64,000 nt of DNA from Macrotis lagotis (Eukaryota; Chordata; Mammalia; Peramelemorphia; Peramelidae), in assembly GCF_037893015.1 (NCBI RefSeq), contig NC_133666.1, forward strand, positions 563,669,468-563,733,467. The letters run 5' to 3'. The position numbers and the translations under genes were made by a program. The notes beneath the pieces are model-generated. The model searched no databases. It had not been told where the DNA came from and saw only the letters and a program-made list of their open reading frames with translations. This document shows positions 31,700-43,310 of the stretch, piece by piece. Every line of letters begins with the position of its first letter. The stretch's first letter is position 1.

Positions 31700-32155
31700 G
31701 TGTTTTAGGCATCTGTGTTCCTGTGCTGTTCAACATTTTTATCAATGTTTTGGATAGAGACCATGCTTATTATATTTGGAGGAGAGTTAGTTAACTCTCC
31801 AGATAAGAAAATCAGGATCTAAAATAGGGAGTCCTTAATCTGGGGTCTATTCACTAATTAGGGTTCCATTAATTTGAAGCCATCTCATAGGGTTAAATAT
31901 TAGTTACACTTGGGTTAAAAATAACAGTAAACTTCATAAGTATAATAATATACATAGATGAACAACAATTTATCTGAAAAATATCTGAGAATTTTAAGCT
32001 TGTCATGAGTCTATAGTATTCTATGGTAGTTAAGAAAATGAATGAATTCTTAGGCTGAATTAAGAATTGCATAATATCTGGGGCTAGGAAGGTGATGGTT
32101 TTGTAATCAGCACAGATTATACCACAACTGGAATTTTTCATTCAGTTCTGGTCAG
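31700..32155 (+). mobile_element. L3/CR1-type LINE fragments
   Basis: At 31708-31760 the translation reads V-L-F-N-I-F-I-N-V-L-D, the CR1/L3 reverse-transcriptase segment before the Asp-Asp box. At 32075-32155 ggttttgtaatcagcacagattataccacaactgg...cattcagttctggtcag is a later L3 segment. The intervening part is degraded or unassigned. Confidence 0.6.
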
Positions 32156-32258
32156 TATATTTTATTTTTATTTTGTTTTCTAAATATCTTTAACATTTTA
32201 TTTCCCCCCCAATGATATGTAAAAACAATTTTTAACATTTTTTAAAAAATAAGTTCTA

Positions 32259-32405
32259 GGGGTGGCTAGGTGGCGTAGTGGATAAAGCACCCGCCCTGGA
32301 GTCAGGAGGACCTGGGTTCAAATCCGGTCTCAGACACTTAATTACCTAGCTGTGTGGCCTTGGGCAAGCCACTTAACCCCATTTGCCTTGCAAAAAAAAA
32401 ACCTA
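32259..32405 (+). mobile_element. WSINE1-like SINE with target duplication
   Basis: Inserted in the HAL1-like 3' UTR, flanked by a 15-bp repeat aaaaaataagttcta (32244-32258 and 32406-32420). The sequence is close to consensus, so it is relatively young. Confidence 0.93.
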
Positions 32406-34731
32406 AAAAAATAAGTTCTAAATTGAGAAAGGAAATAATTTTATAAAGGTTATACATGTGCAGTTCAGTAAAACATATTCCCATTTTAGTCATATTCTAA
32501 AAGAAAACTTAGATCAACCTCCTACCCCTGAGCCCAAAATAACTCAACAAACAAAACAAGAAAAATAAAATTTTTAAAAAGTATGTTTCCATCTGCATTG
32601 AGTGAACATCAATTATTTTTTCTGGAAAGGGATATCATTTTCCAGCATAACTCTTTCATAATTGTCTTGGATCATTGTATTGCTGAAAATATGGTCAATT
32701 CATTCACAGCTGATCATTGTGCAATATTACTGTTTCTGAGTACAATATTCTCCTGGTTCTGCTCACTTAAATTTGAATCATTTCATATAAGTTTTTCTGT
32801 TGATTTAACACACACACACACTATAAGAGAACTGAAAGAGTTCTGTTCATCATTTCTTATAGTACAAGAATATTGCATCATAACCTTATACCACGACTAG
32901 TTCAACCAATTGATGGACATCCCTTCCATTTCCAAATCTTTGCTGCTACAAAAGGAGCTGCTATTAATATTTGTGTACATAACAGGTCTTTTTCCTTTCT
33001 GGTTTTTAATCTCTTTGGGATATAGCTCTAGTAGTAGCATTGCTGGTTCAAAGGGTATACCATGGTTTTATAGTCCTTTGGGTATAGTTCCAAATTGTTC
33101 TCCAGAATTATTGAATCAGTTCCAAATTCCACTGAAATGTATTAGTGTTTCAATTTTCCTACATCTCCAAAATTTCCCATTTTCTGTTTTTGTCATATTA
33201 CCTAATCTATAGGTGTGGAATTGTACCTCAGAGTTATATTAATGTCTATTTCTCCAATCAGTAGTGATTTAGGGTATTTTTTCACATGACTATAGCTAGC
33301 TTTGATGACTTTATCTGAAAACTGCTTGTTCATATTCTTTGAGCATTTATCAATTGAGGAATGGCTTTTTCTACAAATTTACTCAATTCTCTGTTCAGTT
33401 AAGAAATGAAGCTTTTAAGCAGAAAAATTTGTTATAAATTTTTTCAGTTATGATTGTTAACTATTTCTCTTTATCTTTCATCCCCACCCTGTTTATCTCG
33501 CTCTCTTTCCTTTCATCTTGTCCATCCTCAAAAATGTTTTGTTTTTATTGACTCCAATTCATCTTCACTTGTATCAGTGCCCTTCCTCCTTTTTTTTTCT
33601 TTTATCCTCCTATTTTCCTGTAGGATAATATAGAGTTCTATACTCTACTGAGTTTATATTATTCTCTCTTTGAGCCAATTTAGATAAGAATAAGGTTCAT
33701 TCACTCCTCCCTACCTCCCACATCTTCCCCTCCACTGAAAAAGTCCTCTCCTGCTCCTTTTGTATAAGAAAATTTGCTCCATTCTACTTCCTCCTGTCTC
33801 CTTCCAATGCATTTTTCTATTTCACCCCTTAATATTATTTTGTCAAAAATGTCATTCTCATGTTCTCAGTCTGTGTAGATTCCTTCTAATTATCCTAATA
33901 ATGATAAAGTTCTTAGAAGTTATAAGTATCATCTTCTCATGTAGGAAACTAAACAGTTTAATCTTATTGAATCTCTTATTTCTGTTTTCTGTTTACCTTT
34001 TTATGCTTCTTGAGTTATATTTGTAAGTCAGATTTTTCTATTAAGTTCTGGTCTTTTCATCAGAAATGTTTAAAAGTCCTCTATTTTATTGAATATCCAT
34101 CCACCCCCCCCAAAGTGTTATGCTCAGTTTTGCTATTATTTTGGGATTGTAATCCTAGTTTCTTTTTCCTCTAATATATCATATCCCAAAACTTCAGTAT
34201 AGAATCTAGTTAGCTTAACTTGCTCCTTTATATTTGGTTAATTTCTGACTGCTTCTAATATTTTCTTATCTTGGGAGTTCTGGAATTTGGTCATAATATT
34301 ATTGGAAATTTTTATCTTGAGATGTCTTTCAAGATGTGATTGTTGTATTATTTCAATGTCTAGGTGCTTCCTTTGATCATTGTTTTCAAGTAATTCAATA
34401 ATTAATTATCTTCCCTCAATCTATTTTCTAGGTTAGATTTTTTTCAAGAGATATTCATATGTTCTATCTTTTTATTTCATTTATTTTTGTTTCATGCAGT
34501 CATTAGCTTCTACTAGCCCAATTCCAACCCTTAAGGAATTATCTTCTTCAGTGAGTTTTTTCCCCCTCCTTTGTCACTTAGCCAACTCTACTTTTTAAAG
34601 AGTTTTCTTCCTCAGTGAATTATTGTATATCTTTTTCCATTTGACCAATTCTGTTTCTTAAGGAGTTTTATTTAATGGAGTTTTTGTGCCTCCTTTATCA
34701 TTTGGCCCATTCGGCTTTTTAAGGTGTTATT

Positions 34732-34733
<2 letters not shown>

Positions 34734-34779
<46 letters not shown>
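34734..34779. repeat. (TG)n microsatellite
   Basis: About 22 TG units within the HAL1-like element. Confidence 0.97.
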
Positions 34780-34780
<1 letters not shown>

Positions 34781-35654
34781 AATCAAGCTGTTGACATTTT
34801 ATTATTTTACATAATTCTCATTTATTTTCCCATTTTTCCTCCATCACTCTTATTTGATTTTTAAAATCTTTTTGAACTTTTCTAGAAGTTCCTTGTAGAT
34901 CTAAGACTAATTCACATTTTTATTTGAGGCTTTGGATATAGCAATTTTTGACTTGAGATCTTCTTCTGAGTTTATGTTTTGATCTAGTCTGGCACCATAA
35001 TAATATTCTATGATAAGGTTCCTGTTGTTTGCTAATTTCCCCAGCCTATCTCTTGATTTTTAACTCTTTGTCAAAGTAGGACTTTGCTCTTGGGAGAAGG
35101 TACTATCCCAATCTTCAAGTTTTTCCTCTTGCTGTTCTCACAGTCAGTTCTGGGAGAATCTGTAAATTTTCAGATTGTTCAGTGTCTAAGGAGAGGTGTA
35201 GTTGCTACTCTCTTGGTCTGTGCTCTGGTTCACAAATACTCTTTTCCACCCTGAAACTGGTCATAACCAGGTTCCCTCCTCTCCCTCAGCTCTAAGTTCT
35301 GTTGCTTTAGTCTTCATCCTGGGACTGAGACCCAGATCCATATGTGAATAATGCTACAAAGTTCTGCACCCAGTTCCAGCAAAGCAACCCCTGTAATCTC
35401 TGTCTGGAAAGTCATCTGACCCTTTTACCATCTATGATCTGAGACCTCTGGAAACCATTGCTGCTATCACTGGTTGTTACTCCAGAGGCCTGCTATTGAT
35501 TTTCTGGGCATGGCCACAGTTCTGTGATCCACTTATGCTATGGGCGACAGACCATTCCTGCCTAAATTCTAAATTATCACGGACTGAAAAAATGGCTTTA
35601 TCTTAACCTTTTGTGAACTCTGCTTCTTTAGAACTAACTCTGAGGTGCTGCTTA

Positions 35655-36145
35655 AAATTTTTTAGAAAGGAATCTGGGAGAGCTCTGGATGCAACACTTT
35701 AGGCAGAATATTGATAAACAGGAGAGTATTCAGAGGAGGACACCCAAGATGGTTAAGGTTCTTAAGGTGATTCCATGTGATAGTTAGTTGAAAGACTAGG
35801 GCATGTTTAGCTTGGAGAAGAGGAAGACACTTAGCAAGAACCCGATAACTGCCTTCTAATACTGAGGGAATGACGTGAAATAGAGATTAGATTTCTTTCA
35901 CTTGGTTCCAGAGGTCAGGACAAGGAGCAAATGAGTGGAAGTCTCAAAGAGACAAATTTAGACTTGATGTCAGGAAAAATTTCCTAATGATTAGAGCTAT
36001 CCAAAATTAGAATGGACTGCATTAGATGGGTAGGTTCTTCTTGTTGGTCTTCAAATAGAGGCTGAATGATCTAATAGATTCTTACTCAGATAAGAGTTGA
36101 ACTAGATAATCAATGAAGTCCCTTTTGAATCTGTGATTCTGCAAT
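35655..36145 (+). mobile_element. L3/CR1-type LINE 3' end
   Basis: The consensus is recognisable from end to end: ctttaggcagaatattgataaacaggag, cagaggaggacacccaagatgg, gcatgtttagcttggagaagagg, ttggttccagaggtcaggac, ggaaaaatttcctaatgattagagctatcc and the terminal gaatctgtgattctg. Confidence 0.88.
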
Positions 36146-37060
36146 TTTCTGAAGTTGCAATTGTCTTTATGCTCCCATAGCTGCATCCAAAATTATCTAG
36201 ATAGGGAAGAGAGACCTAGTTTCAAGTTATATTTTTCCAATTCTCCCTCTAAGATTCTAACTGACCTTAGTTTCATTATCATGTTACCCTCCAACTTTGC
36301 CTCCTTTGAATTCTGCAAGATGTGCCTGTTGATATTCTGACAGACAGCTTTGTTCCAACCAGCCACTCTGAAGAAATGAACTCATTGCTGTTATCACATA
36401 AGGCAATTTGGACCAGGAAGTTGTCAGCTTGTCACATCAATATTTAATTTTAAAAGGAACCATTTATCTTCTCCCTTCTGCTTTAACTTTCCACACATAG
36501 CCAAAGGAAACTATTCAAGGATTTCAGGGATCTTGAATCACTGACTTTTCTTTCAAAAACTCTTGAAATTGGCTGGAAGGCAACAAAAAAAATCTACTTT
36601 TAGGAGGACAAACTGGTTTAAGACACTAGCAGGAGGTCTGAGCTATGTTAATTTCAGAGAGCCCGTCAGATTTATCTTCAGATTTTTCTCCCCCTAGAGA
36701 TAAATGATAACTCTAAGAGTCAAAGGGAGCCATGTGGCAAGTTACTTTCATTTAGCATCTGTCAGTCATCTTAAATGACTTGTACCTCACAGGGAGAAAA
36801 AGAAGGCTGTCATGGAGCTAAATTTAAGGTATAAGGATCTGAGCAGCATTTTTAAGAAATAGCAGATAGCAGAGCATCCTATCTTAGAAAGATTACTGCC
36901 ACAGAATTTTTTTCAACTGTTTAACCTATTTGTGAATAACAAAAGACCCAAAAGAATGGTTTTGTTTCAATAGGTCTGAGGAAGAGACTCTTTTTGTTGA
37001 AATATTGTATTGTAGATATTTAAAGAAATAAATTTAAAGAAATAAATAAAACTAAAATTT
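36146..37060. other. Intergenic DNA with no recognised feature
   Basis: No repeat family was recognised. A short frame at 36155-36340 has no similarity that I can name. Confidence 0.45.
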
Positions 37061-37072
37061 TTATCATTTCTT

Positions 37073-37218
37073 TTTTGCTTTTGCAAGACAATGGAGTTAA
37101 GTGACTTCCCCAAGTCACACAGCTAGGTAATTATTAAGTGTCAAACATCAAATTTGAACTCAGGTACTTCTGACTCCAGGGCCAGTGCTCTATCCACTAC
37201 ACACTACCTAGCTACCCT
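37073..37218 (-). mobile_element. WSINE1-like SINE with target duplication
   Basis: Minus orientation, bounded by the 12-bp repeat ttatcatttctt at 37061-37072 and 37219-37230. Confidence 0.92.
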
Positions 37219-37254
37219 TTATCATTTCTTAAAGCAAACTCCTTGCCATAGAGC

Positions 37255-37400
37255 AGCAACATGGTGTAGCAGATAGTTCCTCTCATAAGGCAGAAAGATC
37301 TGGGTTTGAGTGTTATTTAAAACATAATGACTGTAAGAATATAGGCAAGTTACTTAAACTCTTACTGTCCCAGGAGCTCTACAAAACTACAAGTTGTACA
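37255..37400 (+). mobile_element. MIR-like SINE, degraded
   Basis: Reads catggtgtagcagatag...gaaagatctgggtttgag...ataggcaagttacttaaac. Confidence 0.55.
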
Positions 37401-37664
37401 ACAGTCATGACCAACAATGAGAGAATTCTTTATTTTGATAAAATAACAAGTCTGTACTCCCTCCCTACCCCTCTATGTCACCCAAAATAACCAAGACTCT
37501 CATTTGTGAAATAACGTGGGTATAGGAAGGTTCTTTCCTGATCCTTCTTCCCTTCCCATTGGACTTTATGGAATTAGATTCCACTATTAACAAAATTCCT
37601 CTTATATTAGTCTTCTAACTTCTCAGAAATTGCCTTTGTGTTTATATCACATTTTAATTTATAT

Positions 37665-37815
37665 ACAAAGAATCAAAGATTTAAAGCTAGAAGGAATCTT
37701 AGAGATCATTTAAACTGACCCTCTTTATTTTTACTGGTGAGGAAGCCAAACATCAGTAGTGCTAAGTGATTTGCCAAACATCACACAGGTAGAAAATGGC
37801 AGAAGTGAGAAAGAA
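37665..37815 (+). mobile_element. THER/MIR-type SINE
   Basis: Reads tttaaagctagaaggaatcttagagatcatttaaactgaccc...gatttgccaaacatcacacagg. Confidence 0.7.
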
Positions 37816-38009
37816 GTTTTTTCCCCCAATGTGTAACAGGAGAAAACAGGTGAATTCCTAGCTTGGCCAGATCCTGGGTCAATTTTGGTTGGTCACATAG
37901 GCTCTAATTTAGTGTTGAAGGACATGATGCATAATCCCTTAGTCCCTGGGGCAATAGCTGGGAAAGGGATTCACCAAAGAAGACTGAGGTAAGTAAAGCC
38001 TTTGATGTC

Positions 38010-38245
38010 CAGTCATGGCTGAATCTTCATGACCCCATTTGAGATATTCTTGGCAAAGATACTGGAATGGTTTGCCATTTTTTTCTTTAACTCATTTTGG
38101 GTAAACTGAGGCAAGCAGGATCAAATGGTTTGTCCATTGTCACATAGCTCCTAAGTGTCCCAGGTCAGATTTGAATTTAGGAATATTAGTCTTTTTGACT
38201 TCAGACCTGACTCTCTATTCATTGTGCCACCTAGTTGCCCTCTAC
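38010..38245 (-). mobile_element. MAR1-like SINE
   Basis: The plus strand carries the inverted tail (cttcatgaccccatttgagatattcttggcaaagatactgg) and the inverted head (ctctattcattgtgccacctagttgccctc). Confidence 0.9.
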
Positions 38246-38259
38246 TTGAGTAGAGCTGA

Positions 38260-38450
38260 CCATCAGTGATGATAGCCAGCATCTATAGAGCACTTTATGG
38301 CTTTCAAAGCATTTTACCAATATCACATTTTATCAACAACCCTGGGAGGAGAGTCTATGAGTCTCATTTTTTGCAGAGGAGTGAATGCAATAGGTGAACA
38401 TTAAGTGGCTTACCCAGGTGTCACACAGCTAGGGCAACTACTTATACATA
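38260..38450 (+). mobile_element. MIR-type CORE-SINE 3' part
   Basis: Reads gcatctatagagcactttatggctttcaaagcattttacc...cccaggtgtcacacagctagg. Confidence 0.7.
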
Positions 38451-38599
38451 GCAGCAAGACCATGTGCTTGGTAGGTGAATCCCGGTTAAGATCTTAAGGA
38501 TATGGTTTCTGCTGCTACTTTATACTTCTTTCCCTGTGTGTAGGTGGAATAGATATTTCCAGGCTGAGAAGTAATTTCATGATTTGAAGAGTTTGGAAG

Positions 38600-39060
38600 G
38601 CTGTGGGTTCCCTAATCACATCTGGCAACATTGTTGGAGGTGCTCCTTGCAATTTCTGTGGTAGTTCTCAGAGGAGAAGTTGGCCACAAAAGAATGATAA
38701 AATCTGTCCCTCTTTTTAGACTCCATGAGCACTGAACTCAGGACCACACATTATGAGTCCAGAGATAGGAGCCCCTTTGATGGGAAAGAATTCATATCTA
38801 ACCCTCTCCTATCTTCCAGGACTAGTCTAATTATTACAAATATAAGCACTCACCTTTGGCCCCAGGAAGCTATAGCATTTATAGTGGCCACATCCTGTTA
38901 AACTGTCTCAATAGATGGGCTAAATCACCTTAAGGGTAGCTAGCTGACTGGTCTCCATTCTGTCAATGTGGTAGAGGGATGCCTAATCTAAGCATATGAA
39001 GACTTCTGGTAGCTTGGGAGGATGAGAACAATTTGTTCCAAACATTGAAGTCAACAGAAG
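38600..39060 (+). mobile_element. Marsupial dispersed repeat, member 1 (RTE-associated SINE-like)
   Basis: The segment 38858-39055 (gccccaggaagctatagc...gtggccacatcctgttaaactgtctcaatagatgggctaaatca) recurs in diverged form at 39312-39455. The following segments point to one family with the RTE-tailed SINEs. The exact class is uncertain. Confidence 0.5.
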
Positions 39061-39074
39061 CAGGCTCTTTGGAG

Positions 39075-39460
39075 CACTTAGAGCTTGATATGACATCGAA
39101 AAAGCAAAGATCATTTACTGCATCCAGGCCATTGCCAGTGACCCTGACTTTTGTTTGTCTTGTCCTTGGACTTTGATGACTCTGGAAGAGGGAATGAGAT
39201 GTAGAATGTGTTCAAGGAAGACTAGTACCTCTGGTGTGAAAGTTGCTAAGTCCTTTTCAGGGCTGCTTTCCACCTTTGATGTCCAGCTGAGCCACCTAAC
39301 TCTCATCTGTGGTTCCAAGAAGCTGTATAGCATGTGCAGTGGCCACACCCCGGTAAACTGTTTCAGCAGGTGGGCTAAATCAAGTTGAGGGTAACCTAGG
39401 GAGTGTCGCAAACCCCAAGCATGTGAAGGTGGATGAGAACACTTCGCTCCAATGGTCATA
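39075..39460 (+). mobile_element. Marsupial dispersed repeat, member 2 (RTE-associated SINE-like)
   Basis: Contains atcatttactgcatccaggccattgccagt...tttgatgactctggaagag, shared with 39727-39810, and the ggttccaagaagctgtatagc...ggtgggctaaatcaag block shared with 38858. Minus- and plus-strand frames of up to 114 codons here are inside the repeat. Confidence 0.55.
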
Positions 39461-39464
39461 ATAT

Positions 39465-39700
39465 TTGTCTTTCATTTTTGAAGAAGACCATGACATCAGG
39501 GATCTGACAAGCATATGAATTGACTTTGAGTGAGGGGATGTTGGGCTAAGTCACTAGCCTCACTTTCTCTTCCAGAGTCATCTGGGTCCAGTGGCAAGGT
39601 ATGAATCAGGGCAACTGGAGATGGCTCTGGGTGAGAGGCAATAAGAGCTCCCATCTTCCTGATTCCAATGCCAGTGTTCTTTCCACTGTGCCAACTTGGA
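39465..39700 (-). mobile_element. RTE-tailed SINE
   Basis: Inverted tail (tttgtctttcatttttgaagaagaccatgacatcaggg), body (ctgggtccagtggcaaggtatgaatcaggg) and inverted head remnant (agtgttctttccactgtgcc). Confidence 0.85.
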
Positions 39701-39724
39701 GCTTTGCTAGATATTGAAGACACC

Positions 39725-39975
39725 AAGGTCATTCACTGCAACTGGTGCCATTACCAGTTGTCTTGACTCTATCTTGCCACACTGGATTATTGGTGACTTT
39801 GGAAGAGAGAGAGTGAGTCAGTTAAATCCAATTTATGCATGCATCAGTAGACATCCCTGGGCTCCTATTGGTCTGTTCATCCACAACTGGACACTTTGTA
39901 ATTTGTCTCAAAAATAGTGATGTCATTTTGGTCTTCTTCGATAACAAAGGAGAAGAACCAAACAAACAAAATCTA
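39725..39975 (+). mobile_element. RTE-tailed SINE, second subfamily
   Basis: Reads ggtcattcactgcaactggtgcc...ggtgactttggaagagagagagtgag and ends aatagtgatgtcattttggtcttcttcgataacaaaggag followed by (aac)n. The tail is nearly identical to the 3' end of the RTE LINE fragment at 7952-7990. Confidence 0.85.
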
Positions 39976-40054
39976 TTTCATTTGCAAGACATTCATGATG
40001 ACTCTAGTCTTCTCCAAAAATGAATGACCAGCAACACAAAGAAGGATCTTTTTC

Positions 40055-40240
40055 CAGGGCAAGGACTATTTTGCTTTTATCTTTGATTCTCCATTCTCTT
40101 GCACAGTGCCTTGCACAAAGCAGTTGCCTAATAGATGTTTCTTTCTTCCTTTTTTTTGAGACAATTGGAATTGTGATTTGCCCAGAGTCACACATAAATA
40201 TAAATAAATAAATAAATGTTTCTTGAACTGAATTCAATGG
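40055..40240 (+). mobile_element. L2 3' tail interrupted by a small SINE scrap
   Basis: Reads ggcaaggactattttgc...gcacagtgccttgcacaaagcag...atagatgtttc. A minus SINE scrap at 40149-40195 (gatttgcccagagtcacac) follows, then aatgtttcttgaactgaattc. Confidence 0.6.
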
Positions 40241-40535
40241 AAGTGAACCTGACCTTAGGACAGGAGTAAGAACCATGATTCAGATGGAAGGTGGCCTGAG
40301 GACTTTTTGAATGTGAAACTGGGTTAATGAATCCACTGCAGAAAAAGACACTAAGTTGTTTATACTCTTGGGAAATTTAAAAAAATCTCTAGAGCAGAAA
40401 GTAACCACAACTGGTTTGAACCTTCCCATCCCTCTGTTGTTATGAGGTTTGAATGAGATATGTGAAACGTAAAATACTATACATTTGTCAGCTCTTAACA
40501 TCAGGAGAAGTAGTAGAATCTTTCAGTGACCAAGA

Positions 40536-40690
40536 ATTGGTAGTGCAGTGGATGAAGAGCTAACTTTGGTGTCCGAGAACCTGCTTCTGATATAGATAAG
40601 TTGTTTAAGCTTTCAAGGACTCAGGCAACTCTCGAAGACTTAAAGTTACAACTGAATTATTTATTTGTATCTCTGCAGGAATGCTAATAC
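40536..40690 (+). mobile_element. MIR-like SINE, degraded
   Basis: Reads tggtagtgcagtggatgaagagc followed by a poorly preserved core. Confidence 0.5.
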
Positions 40691-40897
40691 TTGTGTTCTC
40701 CAGAAGGATAAAATTGCAGGTGCAGATCACTGAAAAAACATCGGTGGGGGAGGGGGAGGGTTGACATTTAAGGGAATTTCTAAAATGAATAAAACGAATT
40801 AAAGGGAAACATCTTGAATAGAAATAAGTTATTATTGCAAAAATAATTGGAGATCAGGCAGCTCTCTGATACTTTTAAATGATGATTAATGATAATA

Positions 40898-41215
40898 TGG
40901 ATGCTGCTGCTGCTGCTGATATTGATGATCACAATGCCAAAATGATGAAAATGATGATGATGATAATTATAATTGCTAGAATTTGTATAGCATTTTAATT
41001 TTTGCAGAACACTTTACATATATGTTCTCATTTTATTCTCTCAACATCCTGGTTGGTAGGTGTTATGATTATCCTCATTGTACAGATGAGAAAACTAAGT
41101 TAATTTTGATTAACGACTTACCCAGGATCACATAGCTAATCAGCATTGTGGACCACATTTGAACTCAGGTCTACCTGACTCCAAGTCCAGTGCTTTATCC
41201 ACTGTGCAACCTAGC
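40898..41215 (+). mobile_element. MIR-type CORE-SINE 3' part with flanking GAT/CTG repeats
   Basis: Reads gaatttgtatagcattttaatttttgcagaacactttac...gttggtaggtgttatgattatcc...cagtgctttatccactgtgcaacctag. Short (CTG)4 and GAT repeats lie upstream at about 40900-40965. Confidence 0.75.
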
Positions 41216-43065
41216 CTAAAGAGCTGTAGATAAGTGATTGATCTCCTTTAGAGGAAGGACCTTCCCATGCACATGCAGGTAAAATTACAGATTTGAACCC
41301 TTGAACAAAAAAAGTATAAATACAACTAAAATGCAAGTATATTGAAACAAATATGGATTTTACTCATTCTACAAATTACCTGATCTAAAGCAAAAGTTAT
41401 TTTAAAAAATGTTCTCTGTTATGTAGGTATATACCAAGACACCCCTTTTCTGATTTTTCCCCATGTATTCTACTTGGGAAGGACCCTGTCAATCATGAAA
41501 CATCACCTTTTTTTTTTAAGTGGCTTAAACTATGTCCTGACTATAGACAAATATTACTTCTGATATAGGTAGAAATACTATATAGACAATAGTGAGTGTC
41601 TACGCATTTAAAAAGAGAGTCAGGAGGGCACTTGTAATGACAAAATTAGGATGGGAAACTAATTCTAGCCTTTCTTTTGTCATGCTCGAGTTTCTGTAAG
41701 ACACTTCATATGCTTATGGCAACCCACTGGCCACATCTTTCTGAATGTCCCTGTCCATCTTTGTCAATAACTTCCTCCATTAGTCTTTCTCTTGGGTTGA
41801 CCTTGCATATTATATTTTTAAAATGTGGTTCAGAAACATTTAATTAAATTGCCCTTTTGAGACACCTAGAATTGGGGGCCAGAGTTGGTGTCGTTCTTTG
41901 TTTTCAAACTTGATGTGGATTCATGAGAAATTTTTTCCCCCATTATGCCAAAGGTATTCATATTTGGTGCTTTGCAAATAGTTCACAAACATGGGCCCCT
42001 TACAATGGAACTATCATAAATCATCCTTGGTAAATGGAGCCAAATCCCCACCACCTTACCTTCCCCCCTCAGCAACCTTTTCTAAGCCATTAAATAGTGT
42101 GATAAAGAAGCAGTTTTATCTCCCATGGTCCATGCTTTAACTCCTCATTCCTTTATCAACTAAAATAGCTTAAGCTTTGTTGTCAATGCAAATGGGTTTA
42201 TTCTCATCCCAGCCATGCTGAGGAAGCAAGTATCAGTATATTGAAAACTCTCTGTTCCTATATTTGCATTTCAGGGGGTGATGATCAGGCATATATTTTT
42301 CATCCATTCAAAAGTAACTGGTTTTACTTTCTAAAAGAAAAAAAAGTGGAAATATTGTTTTAGGAATTATTTCAGGACCTGGGTAAGCATCAATGCTCCA
42401 AAGGAGCTGGTTGAAAAATGAGAAATTCAACTATACCAGAACTTTGCTATCACAAAGAACAATAAAGTTGCCTGACTGAATTTGACTGAACTTCCCTTAC
42501 CTCTCCAAAACCTGAATGTGGTCAACTTGACTTGTGTGTTTAGACACAGAATAAGGTTTGGATGGAAAATATTGGGGAAAAATTACATTAGAGAAAAAGA
42601 TACTTTGAAAATCTTTAAGAAATCCTAGATAGTAAAATCTGGGAAGTCAAGGATTACCTTATTGTGTTCAATATGATTTAAATAATGTTTATTATGTGTA
42701 ATTATAATTATTATTATGTATAATTATATGTTATGTATAATTATAATAATATAATATCTATACATAAATGCCTATTCATAGAAAATTACCTCATTCTAAA
42801 CATTGTGGGTTCTTGATAGAGAATAAAAACATTTGTTTTATTCATTCTGTTTTTTACATCATTATCATTTCTCAATAATTCTTCATTCTTCTCTTGTAAT
42901 AATAAATATTTAAGTATAATAAAGCAACACAGTATGTCAGATAATATAAGCTTCATTCTGCATCCCATATACTGATCTTTCTATCAAGAAGAGGGTGTTT
43001 TGTTTTCAGTTTTCTAGAATAATATTAATCAATGCATTTAATGAAGATGCAAATGTAATTTAGTA
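41216..43065. other. Long stretch with no recognised repeat or gene
   Basis: 1.8 kb without a SINE or LINE that I can name, apart from an AT-rich patch at 42665-42770. This is the longest such stretch in the window and could contain conserved regulatory DNA, but nothing in the sequence proves that. Confidence 0.4.
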
Positions 43066-43074
43066 TACTTTTGC

Positions 43075-43310
43075 TTTAAATTTTTGTGGTTATTTTGGCT
43101 CTCATTCTCTTAATCAGTTCATGCAAGTCTTCCCATATTTCTTTGCATTTTTCAAAATTATTGTGTCTTACATACACCATTTGATGCATCTACTGAAATC
43201 CATTTGTTTAGTCATTCTCCATTTGATGTATATTCCCTTTTTTCCCGGTGTTTTTGTTTTGTTTTGTTTTGTTTGCTATAGCAAAATATGCCTCTGATAC
43301 TATCTTTCAA
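43075..43310 (-). mobile_element. L1/HAL1 3' end fragment, antisense
   Basis: Reads cagttcatgcaagtcttcccatatttctttgc...tacaccatttgatgcatc...gtttagtcattctcc, an inverted L1 ORF2 end/3' UTR comparable with 32850-32990. Confidence 0.6.

Larger units (their letters stand above)
32156..35650 (-). mobile_element. HAL1-like L1 element, antisense
   Basis: From left to right on the plus strand it carries: an inverted 3' UTR (32156-32900); inverted ORF2 C-terminal sequence, e.g. ccaattgatggacatcccttcc and tagtcctttgggtatagttcc (32900-33370); a long ORF1/ORF2 junction-like region (33400-34100); ORF1-like sequence in which 34500-34730 repeats a ccatttgaccaattctgtttcttaaggag phrase (minus-strand coiled-coil heptads, e.g. 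RNRIGQMEKDIQ); and a 5' region to about 35650. The bulk of ORF2, including the reverse transcriptase, is missing, which is how HAL1 (half-L1) is built. No frame is intact. Confidence 0.65.

Noticed and set aside
38858..39455. Local duplication of 38858-39055 onto 39312-39455
   Set aside because: Divergence is high and the segment appears to belong to a dispersed SINE-like family, so two independent insertions are more likely.
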